64,000 bases of DNA, from assembly GCA_944389175.1 (NCBI GenBank), contig CALXLK010000005.1, positions 74,848 through 138,847 on the forward strand, in the 5' to 3' direction. This DNA is from an uncultured Opitutales bacterium. Lineage in GTDB: Bacteria > Verrucomicrobiota > Verrucomicrobiia > Opitutales > Intestinicryptomonadaceae. Shown piece by piece: positions 46,185-54,869 of the stretch; within the stretch, counting starts at the first letter, position 1, and every line of letters starts with the position of its first letter. The position numbers and the translations under genes were made by a program. Below the pieces are notes generated by a model. The model did no database searches. It saw nothing but the letters and a program-made list of their open reading frames with translations, and had not been told where the DNA came from.

Positions 46185-47861
46185 TTACTCTCCCGCCTTT
46201 GATGAAGTTGCCCCAGCGAAGTTTATTGCCGCGGCCTCGGGAAACTCGATTGCGGAAAATTTCGAGCCGTCGAGCACCAGCCCCGAGGAGGGAACACTCG
46301 CGCAGTCTTTGAGGATCTCGTTTTTCGAGGCTATGACGGCGCGCAGCGCCCCGACCGATGGTATCTTAAACGACTCTCCCGTGGCGTCGCGCAACAGCCC
46401 CGCGATAAAGTCGATGTCGTTTACGGCGGCCTTGGGCGCATCCACCGCCTTCTTGAAGCGCTGGATTCTAAACTGCCTATTGACCCACAGGCCGTCTTTT
46501 TCAAATTCGGAATACAGCGGCAGGCATATTTTGGCCTCCGCCGAAGTGTCGTTTTCGAGCGCGCCGCAGTATATGACGTTGACGCCCTTGAGCAAATGCT
46601 GCAACCCGAGCACGGCCAGGTCTTCGCCGAAGCAGAGTATAGTCTTTACCCCGCCGCCCTGTATTTGCCGCTCCAGATCGCCGAGGTTGGGCTTCGGGTA
46701 TTCCGATATTATCCCGGTTATCAAGGCGCCGCGGATATTGGGCGCGCCCTCCGCCGACACGAGTTTGCCGTCGTCGGGCTGCGGATGGCTCGCCATGTAT
46801 ATCTTCGCCCCGCACGCCTTTGCAAGCTCGCCGAGCAGATACATCTCCTCGACGCTCTGCCAGCCGTTTGCAACTATCGCCACGCCGCCGAGCTTAAGAA
46901 TCTCCGAAGCGCGCGATACCGCGTATTCGGTCTGGCAGGGAGAGGCGTCTATCGTGGCATGGTCCAACCTTCTCTGCTCGTATTTTTTGAATGTGTAGCG
47001 GCCGGAGTCGCTCATGAACATGTCGTTTACAAAAGGATTTTGGCGCGGGGTTATCCTGTAGATTTTGCCTCCGCGCGACCACACGCGGGTATTCACCCCG
47101 GCGCTGCTCTCGCCGCATATGCTCTCTGTCGTCTTTAGAAACCACGTGCGCATTTTAAAACGGAACGCCGTCTCCGTAAGCGCGCCGACCGGACAGCCGT
47201 CGACGACGTTCAACAGATAGTTGCTGTCGTTGTCGGCGTTGTCGTAAAAGCCTATCTCCACCTTGGAGCCCCTCTTCGTGAAGCCGAGAATGCTCTTGCC
47301 TATAAATTCCTTGCAGAAACGTATGCACCTGGAGCACTGTATGCAGCGTTCGGCGTCCACCATTATTTTCGTGCCCAGCGGCCTCTTCTTGCGCTTGATG
47401 TTCTTTTCCTCCACATAGCGCGAAGTCTGCCTGCCGTAGGCGTGCGTGTACTCCTGAAGCTTGCACTCTCCCGCCTTGTCGCATATTGGGCAGTCGAGGG
47501 GGTGGTTTAGAAGCAAAAATTCCAGAACTGCCCTGCGGCAGTCGGCCACGTATTCGCTGTCGGTCAAAATATGCATGCCCTCGGAAACCTTCGTGCCGCA
47601 CGAAATGACGGGCTTTGGCATCCAGGCAATCTTCTGAACGCCGTTTTCGTCGAGAATCGGAGCGCCCGTCGCCCTGTCCCTGGCGGGGGTACCCATCTGA
47701 ACGAGGCACATTCTGCACGAGCCGGCCACCTTGAGGCTGGGATGATAGCAAAAAAACGGGATCTCTATTCCGAGACTCTTGCAGGCTTCAAGTATGTTTA
47801 GCCCCGCCGCAACCTCGTAGTCGGCGCCGTTTATGTTTACTTTTACCTTTTGGTTTTCCAT
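46185..47861 (-). CDS. nuoG: NADH-quinone oxidoreductase subunit G (short form)
   Basis: A 558-residue iron-sulfur subunit. The N-terminal [2Fe-2S] domain has FFCYHPSLKVAGSCRMC; the His-coordinated cluster is in HPLDCPICDKAGECKLQ; N4 is CIQCSRCIRFCKEF; and a further Cys is in VDGCPVGAL. The C-terminal molybdopterin-like domain is much reduced compared with the 680-910 residues of many NuoG proteins, and no N7-type cluster is apparent. An insertion after the first Cys group (residues 56-80, with the GAPILDENGV loop) is present. It is between nuoF (5 bp) and nuoH (4 bp). Confidence 0.93.
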   Translation of the reverse strand: MENQKVKVNINGADYEVAAGLNILEACKSLGIEIPFFCYHPSLKVAGSCRMCLVQMGTPARDRATGAPILDENGVQKIAWMPKPVISCGTKVSEGMHILTDSEYVADCRRAVLEFLLLNHPLDCPICDKAGECKLQEYTHAYGRQTSRYVEEKNIKRKKRPLGTKIMVDAERCIQCSRCIRFCKEFIGKSILGFTKRGSKVEIGFYDNADNDSNYLLNVVDGCPVGALTETAFRFKMRTWFLKTTESICGESSAGVNTRVWSRGGKIYRITPRQNPFVNDMFMSDSGRYTFKKYEQRRLDHATIDASPCQTEYAVSRASEILKLGGVAIVANGWQSVEEMYLLGELAKACGAKIYMASHPQPDDGKLVSAEGAPNIRGALITGIISEYPKPNLGDLERQIQGGGVKTILCFGEDLAVLGLQHLLKGVNVIYCGALENDTSAEAKICLPLYSEFEKDGLWVNRQFRIQRFKKAVDAPKAAVNDIDFIAGLLRDATGESFKIPSVGALRAVIASKNEILKDCASVPSSGLVLDGSKFSAIEFPEAAAINFAGATSSKAGE

Positions 47862-47866
47862 GGCAA

Positions 47867-49228
47867 TTAAATGAGTCTATATGCGTTGTTGTCGGCGCGC
47901 CCAAGGCCGCCCTGCGACAGCTGCGCGGCTATTTTGCGCTCGTATTCGTCGCGGAACTTTGAAACGTTGCTCTGCACGGGCCACGCCGCGCCCTCGCCGA
48001 GCGCGCAGATCGTCCTGCCGCAAATATTGTCGGCCACGTTTTTGAGAAGATCGACGTCTTCGAGCCTGCCGCCGCCCTCGCATATGCGGCGCGTTATGCG
48101 CGACATCCACATCGTCCCCTCGCGGCACGGCGTGCACTGCCCGCAGCTTTCATGCGCGTAGAAGGCGCTCAAGTTCGCCAGCGCCTCCGGCATGTCGACG
48201 GTGTTGTCCATAACTATTATGCCGCACGAGCCTATGGCCGTGCCCACCTGCATAAACGAGGCCGAATCAAGCGGAATATCCTCAACTTTGCGCTCTATCA
48301 TTGTGCCGTTGGGCTGCTTTATCGAAAACTTTTCGTCCCAGCGCAAAATCTTCATAGAAGATCCGCCGGGGATTATCGCTTTGAAGCGCCTGCCTGCAAG
48401 CGGCCCGCCGCACAAGTCGTAAAGGAGCTCCCCGAGCGTGCAAGAACCCGTCTCTATCTCGTATCTTCCCGGCTTCTGAACCTGGCCGCTGACGCCCCAG
48501 ACGTGGGTGCCCGGATCGAGCGGGCAACCGATTTTCGAGACGTTTTCGCCACCGAGCTTAAATACCTTTGGAACCCAGCAGAGAGTCTCGACGTTGTTTA
48601 CGACCGTCGGGCAGTCGTAAAGGCCCATCACTGCGGGAAAATACGGCGGCTTGATTCTCGGATACGCCCTGCCCCCGGCAAGCGACGATATCAAGCCCGT
48701 CTCCTCGCCGCAGACATAGCAGCCCGCGCCGCGGCAAACCGTAATCTGGCAGCTGTAGTCCGACCCGCAGATTTTATCGCCTACAAAGCCCTTTGCCTTG
48801 GCCTCTTCTATTGCATTTACAAGTATGCGGTATCCGTTGATGTACTCGCCCCTTATGTATATGAAGGCCTGCGCGGCGTTGATGGCATAGGCGGTGCACA
48901 TAATTCCCTCTATTATGGAATGGGGATCCTGATAAATCAATAGCCTGTCCTTGCACGTTCCAGGCTCCGACTCGTCGGCATTGCAAACCAGATATATGGG
49001 CTTCCCGCTCTTGCGGTCGAGAAATTTCCACTTCATTCCCGTTGGGAAACCCGCTCCGCCGCGGCCCTTGAGCTTGGATTTTTCCATCTCCGCGCAAAGC
49101 TCGGCCCTGTCGCGCTTGACGGTGTCGGCCAAAATCGAATAGCCTCCGTCGGAGATGTACTTGTCTATCGAGGCGTTCCAACCTTCGAGGTCTATATGTT
49201 TGTAAATTATTCTGTGTTCGGTAGCCAT
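47867..49228 (-). CDS. nuoF: NADH-quinone oxidoreductase subunit F (NADH/FMN)
   Basis: A 453-residue flavoprotein that accepts the hydride from NADH. The Gly-rich nucleotide site is GRGGAGFPTGMKW near residue 55, the FMN site includes YLVCNADESEPGT, and cluster N3 is bound by SCGQCTPCREGT near residue 360 with a final Cys in CALGEGAAWP. Length is typical. It starts 3 bp after nuoE. Confidence 0.96.
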   Translation of the reverse strand: MATEHRIIYKHIDLEGWNASIDKYISDGGYSILADTVKRDRAELCAEMEKSKLKGRGGAGFPTGMKWKFLDRKSGKPIYLVCNADESEPGTCKDRLLIYQDPHSIIEGIMCTAYAINAAQAFIYIRGEYINGYRILVNAIEEAKAKGFVGDKICGSDYSCQITVCRGAGCYVCGEETGLISSLAGGRAYPRIKPPYFPAVMGLYDCPTVVNNVETLCWVPKVFKLGGENVSKIGCPLDPGTHVWGVSGQVQKPGRYEIETGSCTLGELLYDLCGGPLAGRRFKAIIPGGSSMKILRWDEKFSIKQPNGTMIERKVEDIPLDSASFMQVGTAIGSCGIIVMDNTVDMPEALANLSAFYAHESCGQCTPCREGTMWMSRITRRICEGGGRLEDVDLLKNVADNICGRTICALGEGAAWPVQSNVSKFRDEYERKIAAQLSQGGLGRADNNAYRLI

Positions 49229-49231
49229 ATA

Positions 49232-49783
49232 TTAGCCTTTGTACGCCGGCGAATTTACGTCTATGCCGCCCTGTGGTTTGTCGAAGGCAGACTTGGGTTC
49301 GAGATCGCCCGAGGCGTCGAGCGTTTTGATTTTCGTGATAAAGTCTTCAACCCCCTCACGGCTGACTCCTTCAAAAAGCCTGTCGTTGACCTGCACGTTT
49401 GCCGCCTTTGCGCAGTTGCCAAGGCATTCCACGAACTCTATGGTGTATATGCCGCTCGTCGAGCCGACGGGGCAGTTGAGCTTCTCGGCGAGCTCCCTTC
49501 CGAACTCGACCGATCCGGCCAGCGCGCACGAGAGCGTGCGGCAAACCTTTATGTGGATTCTGCCGCGCGGCTTCTGCGTAAACATCGGGTAAAACGTGAG
49601 CATGCCGTATATCTCTATTGGCTCCACTCCGAGTTTGCCCGCCACAAACAATATCGCCTCGTCGTCAAAATAGCCGCATTTTTCCTGAATGAGGTGCATC
49701 ATCATCATGGCCGCCGACTTCTTCTTGGGGTATTGCCCCATGAGTTCGTCGCATTTTTTTTCAATTTCGGGAGTAATTTTCAT
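49232..49783 (-). CDS. nuoE: NADH-quinone oxidoreductase subunit E
   Basis: About 183 residues from the ATG at 49783, 10 bp after the nuoD stop; a longer frame starts inside nuoD. The thioredoxin-like domain binds [2Fe-2S] N1a with Cys in VCRTLSCALAG and VECLGNCAKA. The C-terminal 30 residues (LEPKSAFDKPQGGID and after) are an extension beyond the usual end. Confidence 0.94.
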   Translation of the reverse strand: MKITPEIEKKCDELMGQYPKKKSAAMMMMHLIQEKCGYFDDEAILFVAGKLGVEPIEIYGMLTFYPMFTQKPRGRIHIKVCRTLSCALAGSVEFGRELAEKLNCPVGSTSGIYTIEFVECLGNCAKAANVQVNDRLFEGVSREGVEDFITKIKTLDASGDLEPKSAFDKPQGGIDVNSPAYKG

Positions 49784-49793
49784 TGTCTGCTTT

Positions 49794-51020
49794 CTATCTG
49801 TCGCATTCGCCCAGGACAAAATCGAACGAGCCCAGTATGACGGGTATGTCGCTTATATGGTGTCCGGGCAGTATCTGCTGCATCGCGCTCAAAGAGACAA
49901 ACGAGGGAGCCCTGATCTTGACCCTGTACGGCACGCCGCCGCCCTTGGACATCACGTAGAAGCCCAGCGCCCCCTTGGGGTTGTCCGCCTCGAAATAGGC
50001 CTCCCCGGCCGGAATATCGGGACCCTGGGTGACCACTAGGAAGTTGTTTATCAGGTCTTCCATGTCGCTTTGCACGCCCTTTTTCTCCGGAAGCGAAATC
50101 TTTGAATTGGGCACCTTAATCGGACCGTCGGGCATTTTTTCTATGGCCTGGCGCACTATCCTTATGCTCTGTCGCATCTCTTCTATGCGAACCATCCACC
50201 TGTCGTAGCAATCCCCCTTGGAGCCAACCACGACCTCAAAGTCATAGTCTTCATAGCCGAGGTACGGGACGTCCTTGCGCAAATCGCTTACGACGCCGCT
50301 GCCACGCAAATTCGCGCCCGTGAGCCCCCACTGCAAGGCGGCTTCCTTGGAAACAACCCCCACTCCGGCAGCCCTATCGACAAATATGCGGTTGCGCGTA
50401 ATAAGGTTATCGACCTCGTCGAGCTTGGGCAAAAACCAGTTCGCAAAGGAATTGACCCTTCCCATCCAGCCCTCGGGAATGTCCCTGGCAACCCCGCCTA
50501 TTCTCGCGTAAGAGGCCGTCATTCTCGCGCCGGTAAGCTCCTCGAAGAGCGTGAGAATTTTCTCGCGCATTGTAAAACAATACATGAAGCCTGTGGTGGA
50601 GCCCGCGTCCATGGCGTAGGCTGCTATGCCCACGAGGTGGCTTGCTATTCTTGAAAGCTCGCAACAGATCACCCTAATTGCCTTGCAGCGGGACGTGATT
50701 TCTATGCCGGCAAGCTTTTCCACGCATTGGGCAAAGGCTATGTTGTTGCTCATCGGCGCCAGATAATCGAGCCTGTCGGTAAAGGGGATAAACTGGTTGT
50801 AGGTCATGTTCTCGGCCAATTTCTCCTGCCCCCTGTGCAGCTGGCCGACCATCGGATCGGCCCTGAGGATAAGGTCGCCGTCTATCTCGAGCTTCAGGCG
50901 CAACACCCCGTGCGTGGCCGGATGCGACGGCCCCATGTTTATTACCATCTTCTCGCCGATCTGGCAGTCGGAAAGGCCGGCGGGTTCCGGATATGTAAAT
51001 TCTTCTTCCATTTCCTGCAT
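49794..51020 (-). CDS. nuoD: NADH-quinone oxidoreductase subunit D
   Basis: A 408-residue subunit related to [NiFe]-hydrogenase large chain and forming the quinone site. Hallmarks are INMGPSHPATHGVLRL, GQLHRGQEKLAE (the His of the quinone-site loop, here GQLHRG rather than the usual GYLHRG), and the C-terminal PVILGSFDFVLGECDR. Length matches bacterial NuoD. It begins 2 bp after nuoC; MQEME leaves an alternative start at the second Met. Confidence 0.95.
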   Translation of the reverse strand: MQEMEEEFTYPEPAGLSDCQIGEKMVINMGPSHPATHGVLRLKLEIDGDLILRADPMVGQLHRGQEKLAENMTYNQFIPFTDRLDYLAPMSNNIAFAQCVEKLAGIEITSRCKAIRVICCELSRIASHLVGIAAYAMDAGSTTGFMYCFTMREKILTLFEELTGARMTASYARIGGVARDIPEGWMGRVNSFANWFLPKLDEVDNLITRNRIFVDRAAGVGVVSKEAALQWGLTGANLRGSGVVSDLRKDVPYLGYEDYDFEVVVGSKGDCYDRWMVRIEEMRQSIRIVRQAIEKMPDGPIKVPNSKISLPEKKGVQSDMEDLINNFLVVTQGPDIPAGEAYFEADNPKGALGFYVMSKGGGVPYRVKIRAPSFVSLSAMQQILPGHHISDIPVILGSFDFVLGECDR

Positions 51021-51022
51021 TC

Positions 51023-51637
51023 CTATACGTTGTCGAGTTTTTCCATGTCTTGGGCCTCGGCGCTGCGCGGCTCCTTCTGCGCCACCGCCGAAACTCCGGA
51101 GTTCGGCGAGTGGAACGGGCCGCCCTCCTCGGGCGCCGGGATTATTTCCGCGGCGTCCATCTGGCCCTCAAATAGCGGCGGCAGCGGCGCCTGGCGCCCG
51201 GCAAGCGGAAAATCCTTGCGAAGCGGGTGCCACGGATAGCTCTCCCACATCAAAATTCTGCGCAACGAGGGATGTCCCTCAAACTTTATGCCCATCATGT
51301 CGTAGGCTTCCCTCTCATGCCAATCCGCGCCCTTGTAGACGGAGCACAGAGACGGCAACGATGGCTCGTCGGCGCTCTGGCAAGAGGCGTATATCCTGGC
51401 GTAGCACTTCTTGGAGTGCGAATAGAAATGGTAAACGGCGCCGAAGCGCTCTTGGCCTGCGTCTTCGCCGTTGTCTATGGCGGCAATGTCCTCGAGGGCT
51501 TCAAACCCGTAGGCGTCCCTCAAGCGCAAGGCGACCTTCACAAGCGCGCTCTTTTTGCAGTTAAAGGCCTCGATGCCGTCGCGCGACGGCCTCGCGGAAA
51601 GGGCGTCTTGAAATTCGGAAATGAGTTTTTCGAGCAT
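51023..51637 (-). CDS. nuoC: NADH-quinone oxidoreductase subunit C
   Basis: A 204-residue peripheral-arm subunit. The 30-kDa signature is seen in DWHEREAYDMMGIKFEGHP followed by LRRILM and WHPLRKDFPL. The C-terminal 45 residues after the signature (PPLFEGQMDAAE to the end) are acidic and likely unstructured. In E. coli nuoC and nuoD are fused; here they are separate and 2 bp apart. Confidence 0.94.
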   Translation of the reverse strand: MLEKLISEFQDALSARPSRDGIEAFNCKKSALVKVALRLRDAYGFEALEDIAAIDNGEDAGQERFGAVYHFYSHSKKCYARIYASCQSADEPSLPSLCSVYKGADWHEREAYDMMGIKFEGHPSLRRILMWESYPWHPLRKDFPLAGRQAPLPPLFEGQMDAAEIIPAPEEGGPFHSPNSGVSAVAQKEPRSAEAQDMEKLDNV

Positions 51638-51647
51638 GTCGAATCCT

Positions 51648-52157
51648 TTATTTTGCGCTAAAGAGCGCCTTTGTCGAGCCGCTCGTATGCTTTATTTTAT
51701 TTTGCAGAGACACCAGCGCGTCGAGCAAGGCCTCGGGGCGTGCCGGACAACCGCTTAGATACACGTCAACAGGAATAATTTTGTCGACGCCCTGCAAGAC
51801 CGAATACGTCCTGAACATGCCCCCCGAGCACGCGCACGCCCCCATGGCAATTACCCATTTGGGGGAAGCCATCTGCTCGTAAACTCTGCGCACTGCGCCC
51901 GCCATCTTATACGTCACTGTGCCCGCGACAATCATGCAGTCGCTCTGGCGCGGCGAAAACCTCATCACCTCGGAGCCGAAGCGCGCTATGTCGAAACGCG
52001 AGCCGCCGACGGCCATCAACTCTATGGCGCAGCAAGCCAAACCCATGGGCTGCGGCCAGATTGAATTTGCCCTAACCCAGTTTATTACGGAATCCAAACG
52101 GCTGTATATGAAACCGCTCTGGCTTTGAGGGTCAAAAGTCTGATTACAATTGTCCAT
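51648..52157 (-). CDS. nuoB: NADH-quinone oxidoreductase subunit B
   Basis: About 169 residues from the ATG at 52157; the open frame extends 17 codons farther but not in family-like sequence. It carries the terminal [4Fe-4S] cluster N2, with ligands in [20 protein letters not shown] and [13 protein letters not shown]. It reduces quinone at the NuoH/NuoD interface. It is the first gene of the run: no nuoA lies upstream. A TATAAA-like -10 is 54 bp upstream at 52211 on the minus strand, without a good -35. Confidence 0.95.
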   Translation of the reverse strand: MDNCNQTFDPQSQSGFIYSRLDSVINWVRANSIWPQPMGLACCAIELMAVGGSRFDIARFGSEVMRFSPRQSDCMIVAGTVTYKMAGAVRRVYEQMASPKWVIAMGACACSGGMFRTYSVLQGVDKIIPVDVYLSGCPARPEALLDALVSLQNKIKHTSGSTKALFSAK

Positions 52158-52663
52158 AATGAAAACTTTTACCGTTGAATAAGGCCTTTCGTCCAAAAAG
52201 ACAACCAATATTTATACAAATTTCCCGGACGGCCGATTTCCAAATTTATCGTACGAAAACCCGCTTGAAAAAACTCCTATCCCAAATACTTCAAGGCGGC
52301 TGGCGGCAACTGCCATGTTTTATGCTTAGCATCAAATAAACAAAAAAAATAGGCGCTGCAAAAGCGACAAAAAAGCGCCCTCAGAAGCCGATTCTTTTTT
52401 TTGCAAAAGAGCAAATGTGGCTGTACAACCGCAAGATGCGCGCTTTGTCCGTCCTTTCCGCCTCGGTTTGAAGGCTTCTCTTTGCCTGTAAGGGCACGAC
52501 ATATGCGTTTTTTTACAGAGAAAAGGCAAGCGGAGAGAAAACCAAAAGATTCAGGAAAATAAAAAGTTGTAGCGATAGTCTTAAAACTTGCCCAAAGCGC
52601 CCGGCCAAGCGCCGTTAACGGAGCCCGCCACGCATACCCCTTTGAGCCGCGGCGATCAAAAAA
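52158..52663. other. non-coding gap upstream of nuoB
   Basis: About 500 bases where nuoA would be expected. A terminator-like hairpin for minus-strand transcription (AGGCGCT at 52351-52357, AGCGCC at 52374-52379, T-rich at 52341-52350) and two short open frames without family resemblance. No nuoA, tRNA or repeat was found. Confidence 0.5.
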
Positions 52664-52692
52664 ACGAAAAAAAACGGCGCGAAAGCGCGCCG
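52664..52692 (-). terminator. intrinsic terminator of the first 600-residue gene
   Basis: CGGCGCG (52675-52681) pairs with CGCGCCG (52686-52692) over a 4-base loop, with a T-rich run on the minus strand. It is 16 bp past the stop. Confidence 0.88.
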
Positions 52693-52708
52693 CAACAAAA
52701 TTCCTTGA

Positions 52709-54511
52709 TTAGAAAATATCGTACCACTTTTTTGCTGGGAAAAGCTCGTACCACTTGGGCTTTATAACTTTTCCCTCATATTCGAAAGGTTCGTCGCGAT
52801 AATTGCATACCATGACTTCGCCGTTTGAATACTTCGTAAGGAATACCTTGTCGGCTATTTGCTTGTGGTCTTCCATGAAGTAGTATTGCAGGTGGCGGCG
52901 GTTCATGTAGTCGTCGTAGGCCCTCTTCATGGGCGAAAAATCCTTGCTCTTGTAGTCGATGTAATAGAACGACGGGCGCCCGCCGCACTCAATCATCTTC
53001 AAGAACCTGTCTTCGGTGGAACCCAAGTAGGTGTACGACTTGTTGCTGTCGGAAAACTTTTCGTTCTCGCGCGGATACGAGGCGTCTATGGTCGCATAGA
53101 AAGGCCCGCCGCTTAAAATTATGCCGTGGTAGACTATCTGCCAAACGGGCACCACGCCCTTGACAAACTTGGGATCGCGCTGGTCGCCGCCCGTCCATGT
53201 AACATACAGGGCGTAGTCGGTAACGCCCGCTATGTGGTCTATGCCGCATTCGGAACTGTAGGCGCCGAACGCGTCGATGTACTTCTGCGAAATCTGGCGC
53301 TGCCATTCGACCTGCTGCTTCCTGTTGTTGGGATGCAGCGGATTGTGGCAAGGGGCGGGAAGGCGCGCAGTGACGACATCGACGTGCTGAACGCCGTTGC
53401 ACCCGAGGCGCTTAAGGCCCAAAATATCCTCGTCGATCCACCTGTGGTTGACGACCTGGAAGCATGTGAAGTAGAGCTGGCCAATTGGAAGAAAGATATA
53501 CTTATATTCGTTGCCGTTTACGTCCCAGCTGACGTCCCACTTGTTGTAGCGAACCGCAGCCTTTACGGCGTCGTGGTTGTTGCAATGGGTCGTCATCTGG
53601 AAGCCGAGTTTCTTGCCGAACTCAATGGTCTCAATCATGCCCTTCTCGCCGCCGAGCTCTTTGGGAATCGGGAAGAGATCCGGATACGGGCCGTTGTGGC
53701 CGCCTTTTTGCCAGCCGACAAAGCAGAACTCTACATCGTCCATTCCGGCGTCCTTAATGCGCTGAAGCGCCTGGCGCCCCTCTTCGAAGGTGTACTGAAC
53801 CGTCATCGGAACTTTCGGCCAATCCTTGCGCGGAACTCCGCGGTGTACGCGCGTGGAAAACTTTATGCGAACGTAGATAGACTCGGCCGCGTTCTTTAAG
53901 ACGGGATTGTTTTTCACCCTCTCGGCCAGCGGCTTTACCGCCCCGCGGTCGAGCTGGTATTTGCGGTATACCCGCGCCGCGCCCGCGTAAGTTGCATCTT
54001 CGCCCTCGAGTTTGTGGAAATCGACTATTATATCTTCGTACGGGTCAAACTGGATATCTTTTATGTTAAAACGCGGGAAAATCTCATAGTTGCCATCTTT
54101 TGCGACAACCCAGTGGTGATATTCGAACTCCAGGCCTTTTACTATTATTGCCGCACAGCCTCTGGGAGTCTTGTAGCCCATTAGCGAAATGCGCCTTATG
54201 CAGCTGTACTTGCCGTTGTCGCAGGTAAACTCCATGTAGGAGCCGTCCCCGACAAAACACCAACCGGGATCGCCTTTTTTCGCCTTGGCCGAATCGGCCA
54301 CGACATCCAGATACAGAGCCTCTCTGGGGATTTCCCTCACGGGTATTTGCACGCGGTAAACTTCCTGCCCGTCGAGCTTTTTCATATCGACTGTGCGCGT
54401 AGTCACCTTGTTGTCGGGCATAGTTATTCTTATGGTAGCCTTTTCCGCCATCGCCGTTATAGCCAGCGACACCGCAAAAAAGCCAAGCACTATATTCCTT
54501 AATTTTCCCAT
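52709..54511 (-). CDS. secreted protein of a TIM-barrel glycosidase-like family, tandem copy A
   Basis: A 600-residue protein with a signal peptide (RNIVLGFFAVSLAITAMA, cleavage before EK). A beta-rich N-terminal part (to about residue 215) is followed by a barrel-like region with GMDDVEFCFVGWQKGGHNG, YPDLFPIPKELGGEKGM, THCNNHDAV and DVSWDVNG. This resembles the secreted DUF5696-type glycosidase-like proteins; the assignment is tentative and no catalytic acid pair can be named. The last 60 residues are beta-rich. It is 97.5% identical (585 of 600) to copy B at 54870. Eleven of the 15 differences lie in residues 310-417, including C310G, I339T, F340V, I343G and C371L. That segment is in the presumed active-site region of the barrel. 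Its own promoter region and terminator are present. Confidence 0.68.
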   Translation of the reverse strand: MGKLRNIVLGFFAVSLAITAMAEKATIRITMPDNKVTTRTVDMKKLDGQEVYRVQIPVREIPREALYLDVVADSAKAKKGDPGWCFVGDGSYMEFTCDNGKYSCIRRISLMGYKTPRGCAAIIVKGLEFEYHHWVVAKDGNYEIFPRFNIKDIQFDPYEDIIVDFHKLEGEDATYAGAARVYRKYQLDRGAVKPLAERVKNNPVLKNAAESIYVRIKFSTRVHRGVPRKDWPKVPMTVQYTFEEGRQALQRIKDAGMDDVEFCFVGWQKGGHNGPYPDLFPIPKELGGEKGMIETIEFGKKLGFQMTTHCNNHDAVKAAVRYNKWDVSWDVNGNEYKYIFLPIGQLYFTCFQVVNHRWIDEDILGLKRLGCNGVQHVDVVTARLPAPCHNPLHPNNRKQQVEWQRQISQKYIDAFGAYSSECGIDHIAGVTDYALYVTWTGGDQRDPKFVKGVVPVWQIVYHGIILSGGPFYATIDASYPRENEKFSDSNKSYTYLGSTEDRFLKMIECGGRPSFYYIDYKSKDFSPMKRAYDDYMNRRHLQYYFMEDHKQIADKVFLTKYSNGEVMVCNYRDEPFEYEGKVIKPKWYELFPAKKWYDIF

Positions 54512-54574
54512 ATCACCGTTTTAATGTCGTTGTTCTCTATACCCCCCTGCACGGGGAAAACTCACAAGCCCTAA

Positions 54575-54601
54575 GGTATAATTTGTTCAAATTGAGGTCA
54601 A
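54575..54601 (-). promoter_or_regulatory. putative promoter of copy A
   Basis: On the minus strand TTGACC (54596-54601), 15-bp spacer, TATACC (54575-54580), 64 bp before the start codon. The same arrangement is conserved before copy B. The spacer is shorter than the usual 17. Confidence 0.4.
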
Positions 54602-54752
54602 GCGCAAATTTGACGAAACCAACATAATTGCAGAAAAGACCAAGGCCGCGATATCGCCGATTGTCTCAAAAAGAAAACTTGCCGAAACGGCGGAACTTTC
54701 GGAGACGATTTATTATGAAGCTACAAATGCCCTACTTGCAATAAAAGGGTAA
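54591..54752 (+). pseudogene. possible coding fossil opposite the gene A promoter region
   Basis: A 54-codon open frame without start codon (begins after an in-frame stop, reads IEVKRKFDETNIIAE near its start, ends GG-TAA). The matching stretch upstream of copy B (56753-56896) reads nearly the same, and two of the differences are synonymous third positions. It may be the remnant of a gene's 3' end. Chance openness is a serious alternative. Confidence 0.2.
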
Positions 54753-54831
54753 AATCGGGAAGAAAAAAATGCGGGATGCAGAGGGCTAAACGCTCGGGCT
54801 CTGGAATTGCCTGGGAAGAAAATACGAGCAT

Positions 54832-54867
54832 AAAAAAAGCGCCCGAGGGTTTGCCGGGCGCTTTTTT
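54832..54867 (-). terminator. bidirectional intrinsic terminator between copies
   Basis: GCGCCCG (54839-54845) and CGGGCGC (54855-54861), with A and T runs outside. It ends copy B on the minus strand. Confidence 0.85.
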
Positions 54868-54869
54868 GA

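Larger units (their letters stand above)
52705..54731 (-). repeat. tandem duplication, copy A (gene plus upstream region)
   Basis: About 2.03 kb that recurs at 54866-56892 with a period of about 2.16 kb. It covers the whole gene and roughly 220 bases upstream. A block of about 330 bases (53260-53590) carries most of the differences. Confidence 0.93.

Noticed and set aside
52332..52529. Minus-strand frame of 65 codons upstream of nuoB considered as a nuoA remnant
   Set aside because: It is Arg- and Cys-rich, has no membrane spans of the NuoA type and contains a terminator-like hairpin.
53126..53899. Long antisense frames within both 600-residue genes
   Set aside because: They are present because the coding frame has GC-rich third positions; they have no motif and simply mirror the real genes.
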